DNA from: JBDSLU01 sp963844435
GTDB taxonomy: Bacteria > Acidobacteriota > Vicinamibacteria > Vicinamibacterales > Vicinamibacteraceae
Direction of reading: 5' to 3'
NCBI GenBank assembly: GCA_963844435.1
Contig: CAWJOG010000016.1
Coordinates: forward strand, 186,001 to 250,000
Length of the DNA stretch: 64,000 nucleotides
Shown here: positions 1 to 10,515 of the stretch, piece after piece
Position numbering within the stretch: the first letter of the stretch is position 1
Layout: each line of letters opens with the position of its first letter
The notes under the pieces: generated by a model
What the model saw: only the letters and a program-made list of their open reading frames with translations
What the model was told of the DNA's origin: nothing
Database searches by the model: none
Translations under genes and position numbers: made by a program

Positions 1-1121
1 CGGGCTGGAGAACGCCGGCGGCGTGTCCACCGTCGTCAGGTCGACGAACGGCATGCCCGCTCGTCGTCGAGCGCACGATGTTCTGGGACGCGAGCTACTA
101 CGGCTCGCATGGCGGCACTGCGGTCGACGGCCCGCGCACGCGCTGGCTGTTCGCCGAGGGCTCGGAGGGCTTCTTCAACACGTTCGTGCTGCTGGCGAAC
201 ACCAGTGCGACGCGCGTCGACGGTGACGCTCACGTTCCTGCGCGAGGGCACGACGCCGTACACGCGCACGCGTCACCGTGCCACCGACATCGCGCGTCAC
301 GGTCGCGGCCAACGGCGATCCCCGAGCTGGTCGGACCGCTCGTTCTCGATCGTCGGTCGACGCCACGACGCCGATCATCGCCGAGCGCGCGATGTACTTC
401 GGAACCGCGCGACTCTTCGACGGCGGCCACGAATCGGCCGGCGTGCCCGGCCGGCGCGACGTCGTGGTTCCTCGCCGAGGGCGCGACCGGCCCGTTCTTC
501 GAGACCTTCGTGCTCGTCGGCAACCCCAACCCTTCGCCGGCGAACGTCACGATGACGTTCCTCACCGACGGCGGCCAGACGGTCGTGCGCAACAAGACGG
601 TCGCCTGCCAACGGCCGCCTCACCGTGAACATCGAGAGCGAGGATCCGCTGTTGGCGAACGCTGCGGTGGCTCGACGTCGATCGTCGCCGATCAGCCGGT
701 GGTCGTCGAGCGCGCGATGTACTGGCCGGGACCGCCGTCGACGTGGGCCGAGGCGCACAACAGCTTCGGGGCCACGACGCTGGCCTTGAAGTGGGGGCTG
801 TCGGAAGGGCGCGTCGGCATGGCGGGCGGCTTCCAGACCTATATCCTGATGGCGAACCCGAATCCGGTCGCTGTCACGGGCCTGATCACCTTCCTGCGCG
901 GCAGCGGGGCGCCGATCGTCAAGACGTTCACGGTGAACCCGACGTCGCGCCTCAACGTCGCGGTGACTACCGCCGTGCCCGAGCTCGCCGACGAGGCCTT
1001 CGGGGCGCTGATCGAAGTGACCAACGACGTCCCGATCAGCGTAGAGCGGGCGATGTATTCGAACGCGCTCGGTCAGATCTGGGCCGCCGGCACCAACGCG
1101 CTCGCGACGCCGGTGCCGTAG
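1..1121 (+). CDS. Secreted AEG-repeat protein, 3' end, multiply frameshifted
   Basis: Carboxy-terminal part of a probable secreted protein that begins before the window. It has tandem beta-sandwich-like modules with a W-F/L-A-E-G motif, then F-x-T-F/Y-V-L-L-x-N-P, and closing with V-E-R-A-M-Y-W/F. The same modules form the C-terminal half of the protein at 60496-62940, so the two are related. The coding frame must be stitched: one extra base is needed near 59, 213, 271, 323, 336, 355, 449 and 606, and one base is missing near 671. After that the frame runs clean to the TAG at 1119-1121. Module sequence is conserved across each junction, which argues for sequence error rather than decay, though a decaying pseudogene cannot be excluded. 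Function is unknown; cell-surface or extracellular carbohydrate-related binding is an inference from the homologue at the right end. Confidence 0.6.
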   Translation, partial: GWRTPAACPPSSGRRTACPLVVERTMFWDASYYGSHGGTAVDGPRTRWLFAEGSEGFFNTFVLLANTSATRVDGDAHVPARGHDAVHAHASPCHRHRASRSRPTAIPELVGPLVLDRRSTPRRRSSPSARCTSEPRDSSTAATNRPACPAGATSWFLAEGATGPFFETFVLVGNPNPSPANVTMTFLTDGGQTVVRNKTVACQRPPHREHRERGSAVGERCGGSTSIVADQPVVVERAMYWPGPPSTWAEAHNSFGATTLALKWGLSEGRVGMAGGFQTYILMANPNPVAVTGLITFLRGSGAPIVKTFTVNPTSRLNVAVTTAVPELADEAFGALIEVTNDVPISVERAMYSNALGQIWAAGTNALATPVP

Positions 1122-1152
1122 CCCCCGAGGTACAGCGGCCGGCAGCGGACTC

Positions 1153-1180
1153 TTGACATCGCATGTGTACGAGCTTAACT
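1153..1180 (+). promoter_or_regulatory. Sigma-70-type promoter of the GntR/ABC operon
   Basis: A perfect -35 TTGACA (1153-1158) lies 16 bp before a weak -10 TTAACT (1175-1180), about 40 nt upstream of the GntR start at 1221. It overlaps the inverted repeat at 1165-1187, the arrangement expected for an autoregulated repressor. Confidence 0.55.
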
Positions 1181-1187
1181 AGTACAC
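1165..1187. promoter_or_regulatory. Candidate GntR (YtrA-type) operator
   Basis: Inverted repeat GTGTAC (1165-1170) / GTACAC (1182-1187) with an 11-nt A/T-richer spacer, sitting over the -10 region. A further GTACAC half-site is at 1209-1214. YtrA-subfamily regulators typically bind GTGTA-N-TACAC type palindromes upstream of their own ABC operon, so this is the likely autoregulatory site. Confidence 0.55.
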
Positions 1188-1220
1188 GTCGCTGTTCTAC
1201 CGCGACTGGTACACCTGACG

Positions 1221-1646
1221 ATGCTGCCCTTCAGCCTGACCCTGCGCGCCGGCGAACCGGTCGTCGACCAGGTGGTCTACGCGGTCACGCGGGCCGTCGT
1301 GTCGGGGCAGCTGCGCCCGGGCGATCGGTTCCCGTCGGTTCGCACCCTCAGCCAGGAGCTGAAGGTCAACCCGAACACCGCGCAGCGGATCGTGGCGCTG
1401 CTGGCGGAAGCCGGGCTGCTCGCGGTCGAGCCCGGCATCGGCACCGTGGTGACCAGCCACGCGACGGCCGGCGGCGCCGCCGATGCGGCAGCCCGGCGAA
1501 CCGAGATGGCCGCGCTGCAGGAGCGGCTCGCGGAGCCGCTCGTGGTCGAAGCGCGCCGGCTCGGCCTCGGGCTGGCCGATCTCGTCGACATCGTGCGCGC
1601 GCGATGGAAGCGGTTGCATGCGGACGGCAAACGCGAGGTGGGGTGA
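1221..1646 (+). CDS. GntR-family transcriptional regulator (YtrA-like)
   Basis: A 141-aa regulator with an N-terminal winged helix-turn-helix (about residues 10-75; the G-D-R-F-P-S-V-R-T-L and N-P-N-T-A-Q-R segments are typical of GntR recognition helices). It has only a short helical C-terminal tail of about 60 residues instead of a large ligand domain. That short form is the YtrA subfamily, which usually represses ABC exporter operons that respond to cell-wall-active or other toxic compounds. The stop overlaps the next start (TGATG at 1644-1648), so it is translationally coupled to the ATPase. An inverted repeat over its promoter suggests autoregulation. The inducing ligand cannot be told from sequence. 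Confidence 0.88.
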   Translation: MLPFSLTLRAGEPVVDQVVYAVTRAVVSGQLRPGDRFPSVRTLSQELKVNPNTAQRIVALLAEAGLLAVEPGIGTVVTSHATAGGAADAAARRTEMAALQERLAEPLVVEARRLGLGLADLVDIVRARWKRLHADGKREVG

Positions 1647-2548
1647 TGGACCACGCGATCGAGACCGAACGGCTCACCTGTCGCTACGGACGCACGCGCG
1701 CCGTCGCCGACCTGACGATGCACGTGCCGACCGGCAGCATCTACGCGCTGCTCGGCCCGAACGGCGCCGGCAAGACGACGACGCTGAAGGCGCTGATGAA
1801 CCTGCGGCGGCCCGCCAGCGGCACCGCGCGGGTCCTCGGGGTCGACTCGCGCGCGCTCGGTCCGGCCGAACTCGCCCGCATCGGCTACGTGTCCGAGAAC
1901 CAGCGGATCCCCTCGAACCTGACCATCGCCGAGATCGAGGCGTTCTGCCGGCCGTGGTATCCGACCTGGGACGCCGCGCTCGCCACCGAGCTGCGCGAGC
2001 GCTTCGGTCTCGATCCACGCGCCCGCATCAAGTCGCTGTCGCGCGGCACGCGGCTCAAGGTGCAGTGCCTGCTCGCGCTCGCGCCGCGGCCGCGGCTGCT
2101 CATTCTCGACGAGCCGTTCAGCGGCCTCGATCCGGTCGTGCGCGACGACCTGACCACCGGCGTCCTCAGCCTCGCCGACCGCGATGGCTGGAGCGTGCTG
2201 CTGACGTCGCACGAGATGGACGACGTCGAGCGCCTCGCCGATCACGTCGGCTTCCTCGCCAACGGCTCGCTGCTCGTCGAGGAGCCGATGCAGACGCTGC
2301 TCGCGCGCTTCCGGCACGTCGAGGTCGCGCTCGCCGAGGGCGCCACGGTGCCGGGCCAGCGGCCGGCTTCCTGGCTCGGGGTCGTGGCCGACGGCCGCGC
2401 CGCACGCTTCGTCGAGTCGCGCGCGTCGGCGGAAGCGGAAGCCTCCTGGCGCGCCGCCTTCCCCGGCGCGGCGATCGAGAGCAGCCCGATGTCGCTGCGC
2501 GACGTGTTCGTCGCACTTACGCGCTCGCAGGCCGGAGCCACGCGATGA
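1646..2548 (+). CDS. ABC transporter ATP-binding protein
   Basis: A 300-aa ATPase of the drug/antibiotic exporter class. Walker A is G-P-N-G-A-G-K-T-T (about residues 37-45). The signature is L-S-R-G-T-R (a variant of LSGGQ with the downstream Q kept). Walker B with D-loop is L-I-L-D-E-P-F-S-G-L-D, and the switch His is in T-S-H-E. A C-terminal domain of about 80 residues follows the nucleotide-binding domain, as in YtrB-like subunits. It overlaps the GntR gene by 1 nt and the next permease gene by 4 nt (ATGA at 2545-2548), so the four genes form one operon. It should energise the permeases encoded at 2545 and 4185; the substrate is unknown. Confidence 0.9.
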   Translation: MDHAIETERLTCRYGRTRAVADLTMHVPTGSIYALLGPNGAGKTTTLKALMNLRRPASGTARVLGVDSRALGPAELARIGYVSENQRIPSNLTIAEIEAFCRPWYPTWDAALATELRERFGLDPRARIKSLSRGTRLKVQCLLALAPRPRLLILDEPFSGLDPVVRDDLTTGVLSLADRDGWSVLLTSHEMDDVERLADHVGFLANGSLLVEEPMQTLLARFRHVEVALAEGATVPGQRPASWLGVVADGRAARFVESRASAEAEASWRAAFPGAAIESSPMSLRDVFVALTRSQAGATR

Positions 2549-4167
2549 GCGCTCCCGTGGCCAGTCCCCATGCGTCTCTGGTCCGGATGATCCTCCATCT
2601 CTGCCGCTTCGACTTTCGGCGCTTTCGAGTCCTCGTCTCGGCCATGGTCGGCCTGGAAGTCTTGCGAGCCATCTATGTCGAATGGGCGCTGCATCTGGCG
2701 CCGCTCGAGGGGCCCGCGAGCTTCCGCATCGATATCGGCGCAGGTGAGACGACGCTGCTCGATCCGGTGTTGGGCGTGGGCGGCGTCCTCGTGACGGCTA
2801 TCATCGTGCAGGCCGACCACCCGTCGGATGATCGCGCCTTCTGGCGCTCGCGACCGATACCGGGGCACGTGCTCGCGCTGGCCAAGGCGGCGCTCTTCGC
2901 GCTGCTCCTGGTCGTCGTGCCGGTGGCGATCAATACGGTGCGGCTCCTGGCCTATGGCGCGCCGTTCTCGTCGCTGTTCGCCGCGACGGTGCAGCTCGCG
3001 CTGGGCTTCTCCGTGGTGATCCCGATCTGGGCCCTGGCGATCCTGACCCGGACGCTCCCTCGTTTCCTTGCCGCAACCGGCGGACTGATCATCGGGCTGG
3101 TCCTTGTGATCAACCTCATCGCCAACCTGGTCGACGCCGGAAGAATCGGCGTGAGGATGACCGGGTTCGGTATCGAGTGGCCGGGCGAGGAGCGGCTCGG
3201 CTGGGTACCGGCGCTCGCCTTCGCCGCCGCCGGACTCGCGCTCCTGGTCGCGCATTACCGGCACCGTCGAGCCGCCCTGAGCCTGGTCGCCGGACTCGTG
3301 CTGGTGGTCGCGCCGATGGTGATCCCGGCTCCCCCGTGTACGATGCCGGCGCCGCCGGCGCTCGCTGCGCTGGTCACCGGACACTTGTCATTGCCATCGG
3401 GCTTGACCCTCCCTCCCCAATCGACGCTCGATGCGGTTCGCCTCTCGGGATCTCGTTTCCCGCTCTACCTGGAAGGCGAGGTCGCGACGCCGACGCTCCC
3501 GATCGACGTGTCGGCCGGCATTGCGCTGACCGACGCGCGCCTGACCGTCGCCGGCCGCACCATTGCCGCCGTCCGCGGGCAGCAGTGCTGTCGGGGCCTC
3601 GGAGCCATCGGTGTGGCGTCGCTCGCGCCGACTGTCGCGACCCTCCGCATAGCCAACGCCTTCGGCGCTGTGCCGATCGACGAGATTGAACGGCTGCGCG
3701 GCACACACGTTGACGCCCGCGCCGATGCGACGGTGAACTTCGTCCGCCACCGGCTGGTCGCCGAGCTGCCGATGCGACCAGGGGCGGCGTTCCGAACGGA
3801 CCGCTACCTCGTCGAGATCGTCGCTCTCGACCCCCAGCGCTCGATGGTGTTCCTGCGCGCGGCCCGATTCCCGAGCCTGACGTCCGGCACCGAGCCGCAC
3901 ATCACGTTCTTCGAGGCAGACGCGGCCAGGCACCGCGTCTCGCGCCTGTCGGGGGCGTTTCACCAGGGGACGCTCGAGCTCGAGAATGGCGGCCATGACT
4001 GGGCCCAGGGCCTGAAATGGTCCGGTCGATTCAAGCTGCTGATCGAGCGCCTCGGGCCCGGGCCGGTCGATCCGCGGCTCCTCATCGTGGAATCGCGCCG
4101 CATCGGCGAGGCCCGGGCGATGCTGTCGGCAACCGACGTGCCGGTGCACGAGGCGAAGCAGCCCTAG
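2545..4167 (+). CDS. ABC transporter permease, long form
   Basis: A 540-aa membrane protein. The N-terminal half (to about residue 270) has six or so hydrophobic segments. The C-terminal half (about 290-530) is a soluble region predicted to be extracytoplasmic. A striking motif Q-A-D-H-P-S-D-D-R-A-F-W-R-S-R-P follows the second membrane segment and recurs in the next gene. It overlaps the ATPase gene by 4 nt. The large C-terminal domain is not part of a standard ABC-2 permease and might bind substrate or partner proteins. Assignment as the permease rests on operon context and membrane topology rather than a named family. Confidence 0.75.
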   Translation: MSAPVASPHASLVRMILHLCRFDFRRFRVLVSAMVGLEVLRAIYVEWALHLAPLEGPASFRIDIGAGETTLLDPVLGVGGVLVTAIIVQADHPSDDRAFWRSRPIPGHVLALAKAALFALLLVVVPVAINTVRLLAYGAPFSSLFAATVQLALGFSVVIPIWALAILTRTLPRFLAATGGLIIGLVLVINLIANLVDAGRIGVRMTGFGIEWPGEERLGWVPALAFAAAGLALLVAHYRHRRAALSLVAGLVLVVAPMVIPAPPCTMPAPPALAALVTGHLSLPSGLTLPPQSTLDAVRLSGSRFPLYLEGEVATPTLPIDVSAGIALTDARLTVAGRTIAAVRGQQCCRGLGAIGVASLAPTVATLRIANAFGAVPIDEIERLRGTHVDARADATVNFVRHRLVAELPMRPGAAFRTDRYLVEIVALDPQRSMVFLRAARFPSLTSGTEPHITFFEADAARHRVSRLSGAFHQGTLELENGGHDWAQGLKWSGRFKLLIERLGPGPVDPRLLIVESRRIGEARAMLSATDVPVHEAKQP

Positions 4168-4184
4168 CAGGCAGAGGCGACGCG

Positions 4185-5852
4185 ATGCCCCAGGAACATC
4201 CGGCGCGACCGATGTCGTTCTGGCGCGGCATCGCGCACCTGTGCCGCTTCGACCTGCAGCGCTTCCGCGTGGCCATCGCCGTCGTGACCGGCCTCGAGCT
4301 GCTGCGGGCCGGCGTGGTCGAGTGGTTCCTCCACCAATCGACGCTCAGCCTCGACGTGCTTGTCGGCGGCGACGGCTACATGGAGTTCCAAACGCTGGAC
4401 ACGGTGCTGCGCGTGGCTACGATGGTCGTGACGGCCATGCTGATCCAGGCGGATCATCCGACCGACGACCGGGCGTTCTGGCGCAGCCGGCCGGTGGGTC
4501 CGTCGCAGCTCGTGGTCGCGAAGCTGACGCTGCTCACGGCGCTGTTCGTCCTGATGCCCACGGTCGTGAACGCCGTCCGCCTCCTCGCCTACGGCGCGCC
4601 GCCGGGCTCGTTCATCGCCAGCGCCCGCCAGTTCGCGGTCATCGGCGGCGCCATCATCGGTACCGGCGTGGGCGCTCGCCCTCGCGACGCGCACGCTGCC
4701 GCGGTTCATCGGCGTCGCGATCGGCCTGACCGTCGCCTGGGTGACCGCCATCGGCATCCTGGTGGCCTACCGGCCCGCGGCACTCGTCGTCGTCGGGCTG
4801 CTCGGCGAGGATTTCATCTACGAGGCACGGGTGGCGCCGCCGGTCCCGGACTGGCAGCGGCTCGATCGGCGTGGCTGGACGTTCGCACTGTTGATGGCCG
4901 TCGGGGGCGTCGCGTGCGTGGCCGGCTACTACCGCACGCGGCGTCCGCTCCTGCCCGCGACGGCGGCGCTCCTGCTGGTGGCGCTGCCGAGCGTGCTGCC
5001 CGAACCGGCCGCGGACGCGGCGCCGCCCGGTATCGCCACCGGTCCGCTGGGTCTCGAGGGCCCACTGCGTCTGCCGCCTCGCTTCAGCCTCAGCACGCGA
5101 ATACGTTCGCCTACGACCGGCCTCAGTGCCCGGCTGCGACTGCCCGACCGCCCGGTGAATGTGTCGACCCAGCTCTTTCTCGGATCGGTGCACGTGGCGG
5201 AGGGCCCCTTCGTGCCCACCGCGACCGGGCTGCCGGTACCTGCTGCGATCGGGGAGCGCCGGCGGCCGCGCTCGCCGCCGCGTGGGGCGCCGTTCCGCCC
5301 GACACGAAGCTCACCCCGGATCCGGGCTTCGTCTTCCTCGTCGCCAACGCGGACGCGGCCCGGCTTCGCGACCGCATCGTCGACGTGGACGCGCCGGCCC
5401 GGCTGCGGTTCACGCGGCACGATCTCGCCGGCGAGGTAATGCTTCAGCCCGGCCAGTCGTTCCGCACGCCTCACCACCTCGTCGAGATTCTCGGCATCGA
5501 CACGCGGAGGCGGACCGCGCTGTGCCGCGTCGCGCAGTTCCCGACGCTGACGTCGCCCAGGCCGCACCTCTCCTTCTTCGTCGGCGACCGCCGCGAGCTC
5601 GTCGTCGAAGCGCTGCCATGGTGGCGCATAGACCTGTCGCTGGGCGGACGCACGGCCACGGGCGGCGCCCGCGGTCGGACCTGGGTCGCCCTCGTGACGC
5701 TCCCGCTGGTGGCAGTCCCCATCGACGCGCAGGCGGACGCTCGCGTCTACATCGTCGAGTCGCGCCTGGCCGGCGAGCTGCAGACCCGGGTCGTGGCTCG
5801 CGGCGTCAGGGTGATCCAGCCGGCGACCGACGCCGAGGCCGCCGCGCGCTGA
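4185..5852 (+). CDS. ABC transporter permease, paralogue of the preceding gene (two frameshifts)
   Basis: Tandem paralogue of the protein at 2545-4167: same N-terminal R-F-D-L-Q-R-F-R-V segment, same D-D-R-A-F-W-R-S-R-P motif, same membrane half and soluble C-terminal half. About 555 aa when reconstructed. Reading needs one extra base removed near 4668 (before W-A-L-A-L-A-T-R-T-L-P-R-F, which aligns with the paralogue) and one base restored near 5240, returning to the starting frame for the last 200 residues. The start ATG at 4185 is 17 nt after the previous stop. Two similar but not identical permeases suggest a heterodimeric exporter with the shared ATPase at 1646. Confidence 0.7.
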   Translation: MPQEHPARPMSFWRGIAHLCRFDLQRFRVAIAVVTGLELLRAGVVEWFLHQSTLSLDVLVGGDGYMEFQTLDTVLRVATMVVTAMLIQADHPTDDRAFWRSRPVGPSQLVVAKLTLLTALFVLMPTVVNAVRLLAYGAPPGSFIASARQFAVIGGAIIGTGVGARPRDAHAAAVHRRRDRPDRRLGDRHRHPGGLPARGTRRRRAARRGFHLRGTGGAAGPGLAAARSAWLDVRTVDGRRGRRVRGRLLPHAASAPARDGGAPAGGAAERAARTGRGRGAARYRHRSAGSRGPTASAASLQPQHANTFAYDRPQCPAATARPPGECVDPALSRIGARGGGPLRAHRDRAAGTCCDRGAPAAALAAAWGAVPPDTKLTPDPGFVFLVANADAARLRDRIVDVDAPARLRFTRHDLAGEVMLQPGQSFRTPHHLVEILGIDTRRRTALCRVAQFPTLTSPRPHLSFFVGDRRELVVEALPWWRIDLSLGGRTATGGARGRTWVALVTLPLVAVPIDAQADARVYIVESRLAGELQTRVVARGVRVIQPATDAEAAAR

Positions 5853-5954
5853 GGCCGTGCCGGCCGTCACCCTCGATTAGAATGACGTGTTCCGCCGGCG
5901 CACGCGGCGTCAGCGAACGGCTCGTCACTCTATCGACATCGAGGCTCCTCGCGC

Positions 5955-7232
<1,278 letters not shown>

Positions 7233-7245
7233 TCGGAGCCGACGC

Positions 7246-8075
7246 GTGCCGGTCATCGCCATCACGTCGGCGGATGACCCGCGCGTCCTCGACTACCGCG
7301 CCGTCCGCGAGCCCGATCTCGTGCGGCGGCGCGGCCTGTTCATCGCCGAGGGCCGGCTGGTCGTCGCCCGGCTGCTCGCGCTGCCCCGCTACACGATCCG
7401 CTCGATCCTCGTCAGCGACGCCGGCCTCGCCGCGCTGCGCGCGCAGGCCGCCGACGGCCTCGACGCCCGTCCGGATCTGCCCCTCTACCTCGCCGCGCCC
7501 GACGTCATCGACGCGATCGGCGGCTTCCATTTCCATCGCGGCTGCCTGGCGATCGCCGAGCGGCCGCCGGCGCAGGACGCGGCGGCGATCATCGCCGCCG
7601 CGACGCCCGGCCATCCGCTGATCGTCGTCGAAGCGGATCGCCCAGGCCGACAACGTCGGCAGCATCCTGCGCAACGCGCAGGCGTTCGGCGCGGCCGGCG
7701 TGCTCCTCGATCACGCGACGGTCGATCCGCTGTATCGCAAGGCGCTGCGGACGGCGATGGGCGCCGCGCTGGTGGTGCCGTGGGCGCGCCTCGAGCCGTG
7801 GCCCGACGCCCTGACCCGCGTGCGCGACGCCGGCGTCGTCATCGCCGCGCTGACGCCGCGCCACACGGCCGAACCGCTCGGCGACTTCGTGGCGGCGCAC
7901 GCAGGGCGTCCGGTCGCGCTCCTGGTCGGCGCGCGAGGGCGACGGCCTCAGCGACGCGGCACTCGACGCCGCGGACGTCCACGTCCGGATCGCGATGGCA
8001 CCCGGTGCCGATTCGGTCAACGTCGCGACGGCGACGGGCATCGCGCTGCATGCGCTATATTCCGCGAGCGCCTGA
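7246..8075 (+). CDS. SpoU/TrmH-family RNA 2'-O-methyltransferase (two frameshifts)
   Basis: About 275 aa when reconstructed. The N-terminal 90 residues are a substrate-binding domain (R-G-L-F-I-A-E-G). The SPOUT knot domain shows D-N-V-G-S-I-L-R-N-A-Q-A-F-G-A (motif 1), L-L-V-G-A-E-G-D-G-L (motif 2) and V-N-V-A-T-A-T-G-I-A-L (motif 3). The family uses S-adenosylmethionine to 2'-O-methylate rRNA or tRNA; the exact target is not clear. Two single extra bases (near 7633 and 7934) move the frame by +1 each; with them removed all three motifs join in order. GTG start at 7246 is 13 nt after argG, so it is likely cotranscribed. Confidence 0.82.
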
Positions 8076-8097
8076 TCGGATCCGGAAATGCCCTGAC

Positions 8098-10363
8098 ATG
8101 CTCCATCGCCCATGGTGTGTGACGCATGCGTGCGTCGTGGTGCTCGTGTGCCTGTTCGTGCCCTCGGCCGCGGGCGCGCAAGCCACCACCGGATCGATCG
8201 CCGCGGTCGTCGTCGACGCGGCCACCGGGGCGCCGATCGAACGGGCCCGCGTCAGCCTCGACGGCCACCGGAAAGCCCGCGCGCTCTCGAACGCGCAGGG
8301 CCGCGTCGTGCTGGCCGATCTGCCGGCCGGACGCGGCGTCCTGGAGGTATCGCTGATCGGCTATGGCCTGGTCCGGCGTGACGTCGACATCCCGGCGGGC
8401 GGCACGCTCGCGCTGACCCTCCCCCTCGCGGAGGGCACGGGCACCTACACCGAGGACGTCGAAGTGACGGCGGCGACCGCGCCGCGCGAGACCAGGTGTC
8501 GCCAGCCAGATCACCATCGGCAGCGCCGACATCGAGGAGCTGCGCAGCACCCTCACCGAGGACCCGATGCGCGCCGTGCAGACGCTGGCCGGCGTCGGCG
8601 GCAGCGACGACTACCGCAGCGACTTCTCGATCCGCGCCGCGCCGTTCGATCACCTCAGCGTGACGCTCGACGGCATCCCCAGCTCGCTGCTCGTGCACAC
8701 CGTCCACCGGGCCCGCGACACCGGATCGCTGGCGATGCTGAACAGCGACATCCTCGAGGGCGCGTCGGTCCTGTTCGGGAGCTACCCGCAGCGCTACGGC
8801 AACCGGACTGGATCGCAGGTCGACTTCCGGATGCGCGAGGGATCGCGGGCGCGGCAGCAGTACCGCGTCGCGGTCAGCGCGATCGCGGCATCGGCCGTGG
8901 CCGAGGGCCCGCTGGGCCGCGCCCGCCGCGGTTCGTGGCTGGTGACCGGCCGCAAGAGCTACATCGACTGGCTGATCCACCGCATCGATCCGGAGACCAC
9001 CGGCACGTTCGGGTTCGTCGACGCGCAGGCCAAGGCGGTCTACGACCTGTCGCCGCGGCACACCGTCACCGGGACGCTGGTGGCCGGGCGATCGCGCTGG
9101 GACGAGGGCGACGGGCGCGGCGGCCTGAATTTCCTCGCGGTCGGCCTCAACCGCACGGTGATGAGCGCGGCGACGCTGCGCTCCTCGGTCGGCCAGGCGG
9201 CGGTGCTGACACAGCAGGTCTATGGCATCTTCAACCGCTACCGCAACGAGACGCCCTCGACGCAGCCGCTCACGGTCGGCAGCGAGCGCGACCTCTCGTA
9301 TCGCGCGACGGTGGTCGTGCCGGGCCCGCGCGGGTCGACGATCGAGAGCGGCGTCCATCTGCAATGGCTCGACGGGGCGCTCGAGGAGCACCGCTACCTG
9401 GGAAACGGTCAGCGCGTCTCGGGCAGCGGCACCGAACAGCGCACACGCCAGGGCGCCTACCTGTCCACGCGGCTGCAGCCGCACCGCGCGCTGACGATCT
9501 CGCCGGGCATCCGCGTCGATCGCTTCGGCACCTCGGACGAGACGCTGGCGTCGCCGTGGCTGCAGGCGGAGCTCGGCCTGCCCGGCCGCTTCCTGCTCGC
9601 CGGCGGCGGCGGCCTGTATCGCCAGTCGCCCGATCTTCTCCAGGCCGCCAACCCGTTCGGGGAACCGGTGCACGCCGAGCGGGCGCGCCACCTCGATCTC
9701 GGCATCGGCCAGGAGATCGGCGTCTGGCGCTGGCAGGCGACGGTCTTCGACCGCGACGAAGACGACATGATCTTCTTCGAGAACCAGGAGGACCGCCTGA
9801 TCGACGGTGAGCCGAGCGGGCCGCTGGGGCCGCCGCTGTACGCCAACGCGCTCGACGGCTCGGTGCGCGGCGTCGAGCTGACGCTGACCCGTCGCGTGCC
9901 GAACGGCCTGTCCGGGTGGATCGGCTACGCCTACGCCGACTCGAACTACACGCACCGCATCACCGGCGAGGCGTGGCCGTCCGACGTCGAGCAGCGCCAC
10001 AGCGTGACGGCGTATGCCAACTACCGGCTGAACGATCGAACCAGCGTGTCGGGGCGCTTCCGCGTCGCAACCAACGTGCCCATCGTCGGCTACTACCAGC
10101 GCATCGGCGATCTCGTCGCGCTCGGCGACGAGCGCAACCGGGTGCGCATCTCCGACTACGTGCGCCTCGACCTGCGGGCGAACCGCACCTTCGACGTGCC
10201 GCACGGGCGGGCGACGCTCTTCGTCGAGGTGCTCAACGCTACCGGCCGCCGCAACCAGCGCGCGCTCGAGCAGCCGTTCTACCTGCCCTCGGGCATCGTC
10301 CCCGAGCCGACGGAGGACCTGCTGCCGCTGATCCCGTCCGCCGGCCTCCGCTTCGAGTTCTAG
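8098..10363 (+). CDS. TonB-dependent-receptor-like outer membrane protein with carboxypeptidase-regulatory domain (one frameshift)
   Basis: About 754 aa. It has a cleavable signal peptide (residues 1-27, ending A-G-A-Q-A), a carboxypeptidase-regulatory-like Ig fold (about 30-115, G-S-I-A-A-V-V-V-D-A-A-T-G-A-P), a plug-like region (about 130-220, with the T-L-D-G-I-P-S-S segment) and a long beta-barrel of alternating aromatic/polar strands ending in the outer-membrane signature R-F-E-F. Such proteins are abundant in Acidobacteriota and usually take up large substrates with TonB/ExbBD. No TonB box is obvious. One extra base near 8496 breaks the frame between the N-terminal domain and the plug. 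It is followed after 6 nt by hairpin repeat R1. The substrate is unknown. Confidence 0.78.
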
Positions 10364-10369
10364 TTGTTT

Positions 10370-10460
10370 GCGGCCGCGCTCTCACGCGCGGCCGCGGGCC
10401 GGCCTCTGGGCGTGCGTCCTGCTATTCGCGGCGCTGGGCGCGCCGCGGCGTCCGCACGCG
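10370..10460 (-). repeat. Intergenic hairpin repeat, copy R1 (reverse orientation)
   Basis: Perfect 10-bp stem GCGGCCGCGC / GCGCGGCCGC (10370-10379, 10386-10395) around a 6-nt loop that reads GTGAGA on the minus strand. It is followed by the shared module with GCGGCGCTGGGCGCGCCGCG. It begins 6 nt after the stop of the outer membrane protein gene. Six more copies are at 20268, 42333, 54243, 55881, 59000 and 62942. Confidence 0.8.
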
Positions 10461-10473
10461 GCCGGCGGGCTGG

Positions 10474-10502
10474 TTGACAACTATTCCTGTAGCGGATATA
10501 CA
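10474..10502 (+). promoter_or_regulatory. Sigma-70 promoter of the PadR/ABC operon
   Basis: Consensus -35 TTGACA (10474-10479), 17-bp spacer and -10 TATACA (10497-10502), 13 nt before the ATG at 10515. This is the best sigma-70 promoter in the window. Confidence 0.8.
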
Positions 10503-10515
10503 CGTGGCAGGAATA
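10482..10515. promoter_or_regulatory. Candidate PadR operator
   Basis: Inverted repeat TATTCCTG (10482-10489) / CAGGAATA (10508-10515) with an 18-nt spacer, straddling the -10 hexamer and reaching the start codon. Placement fits autorepression by the PadR protein encoded immediately downstream. Confidence 0.6.
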
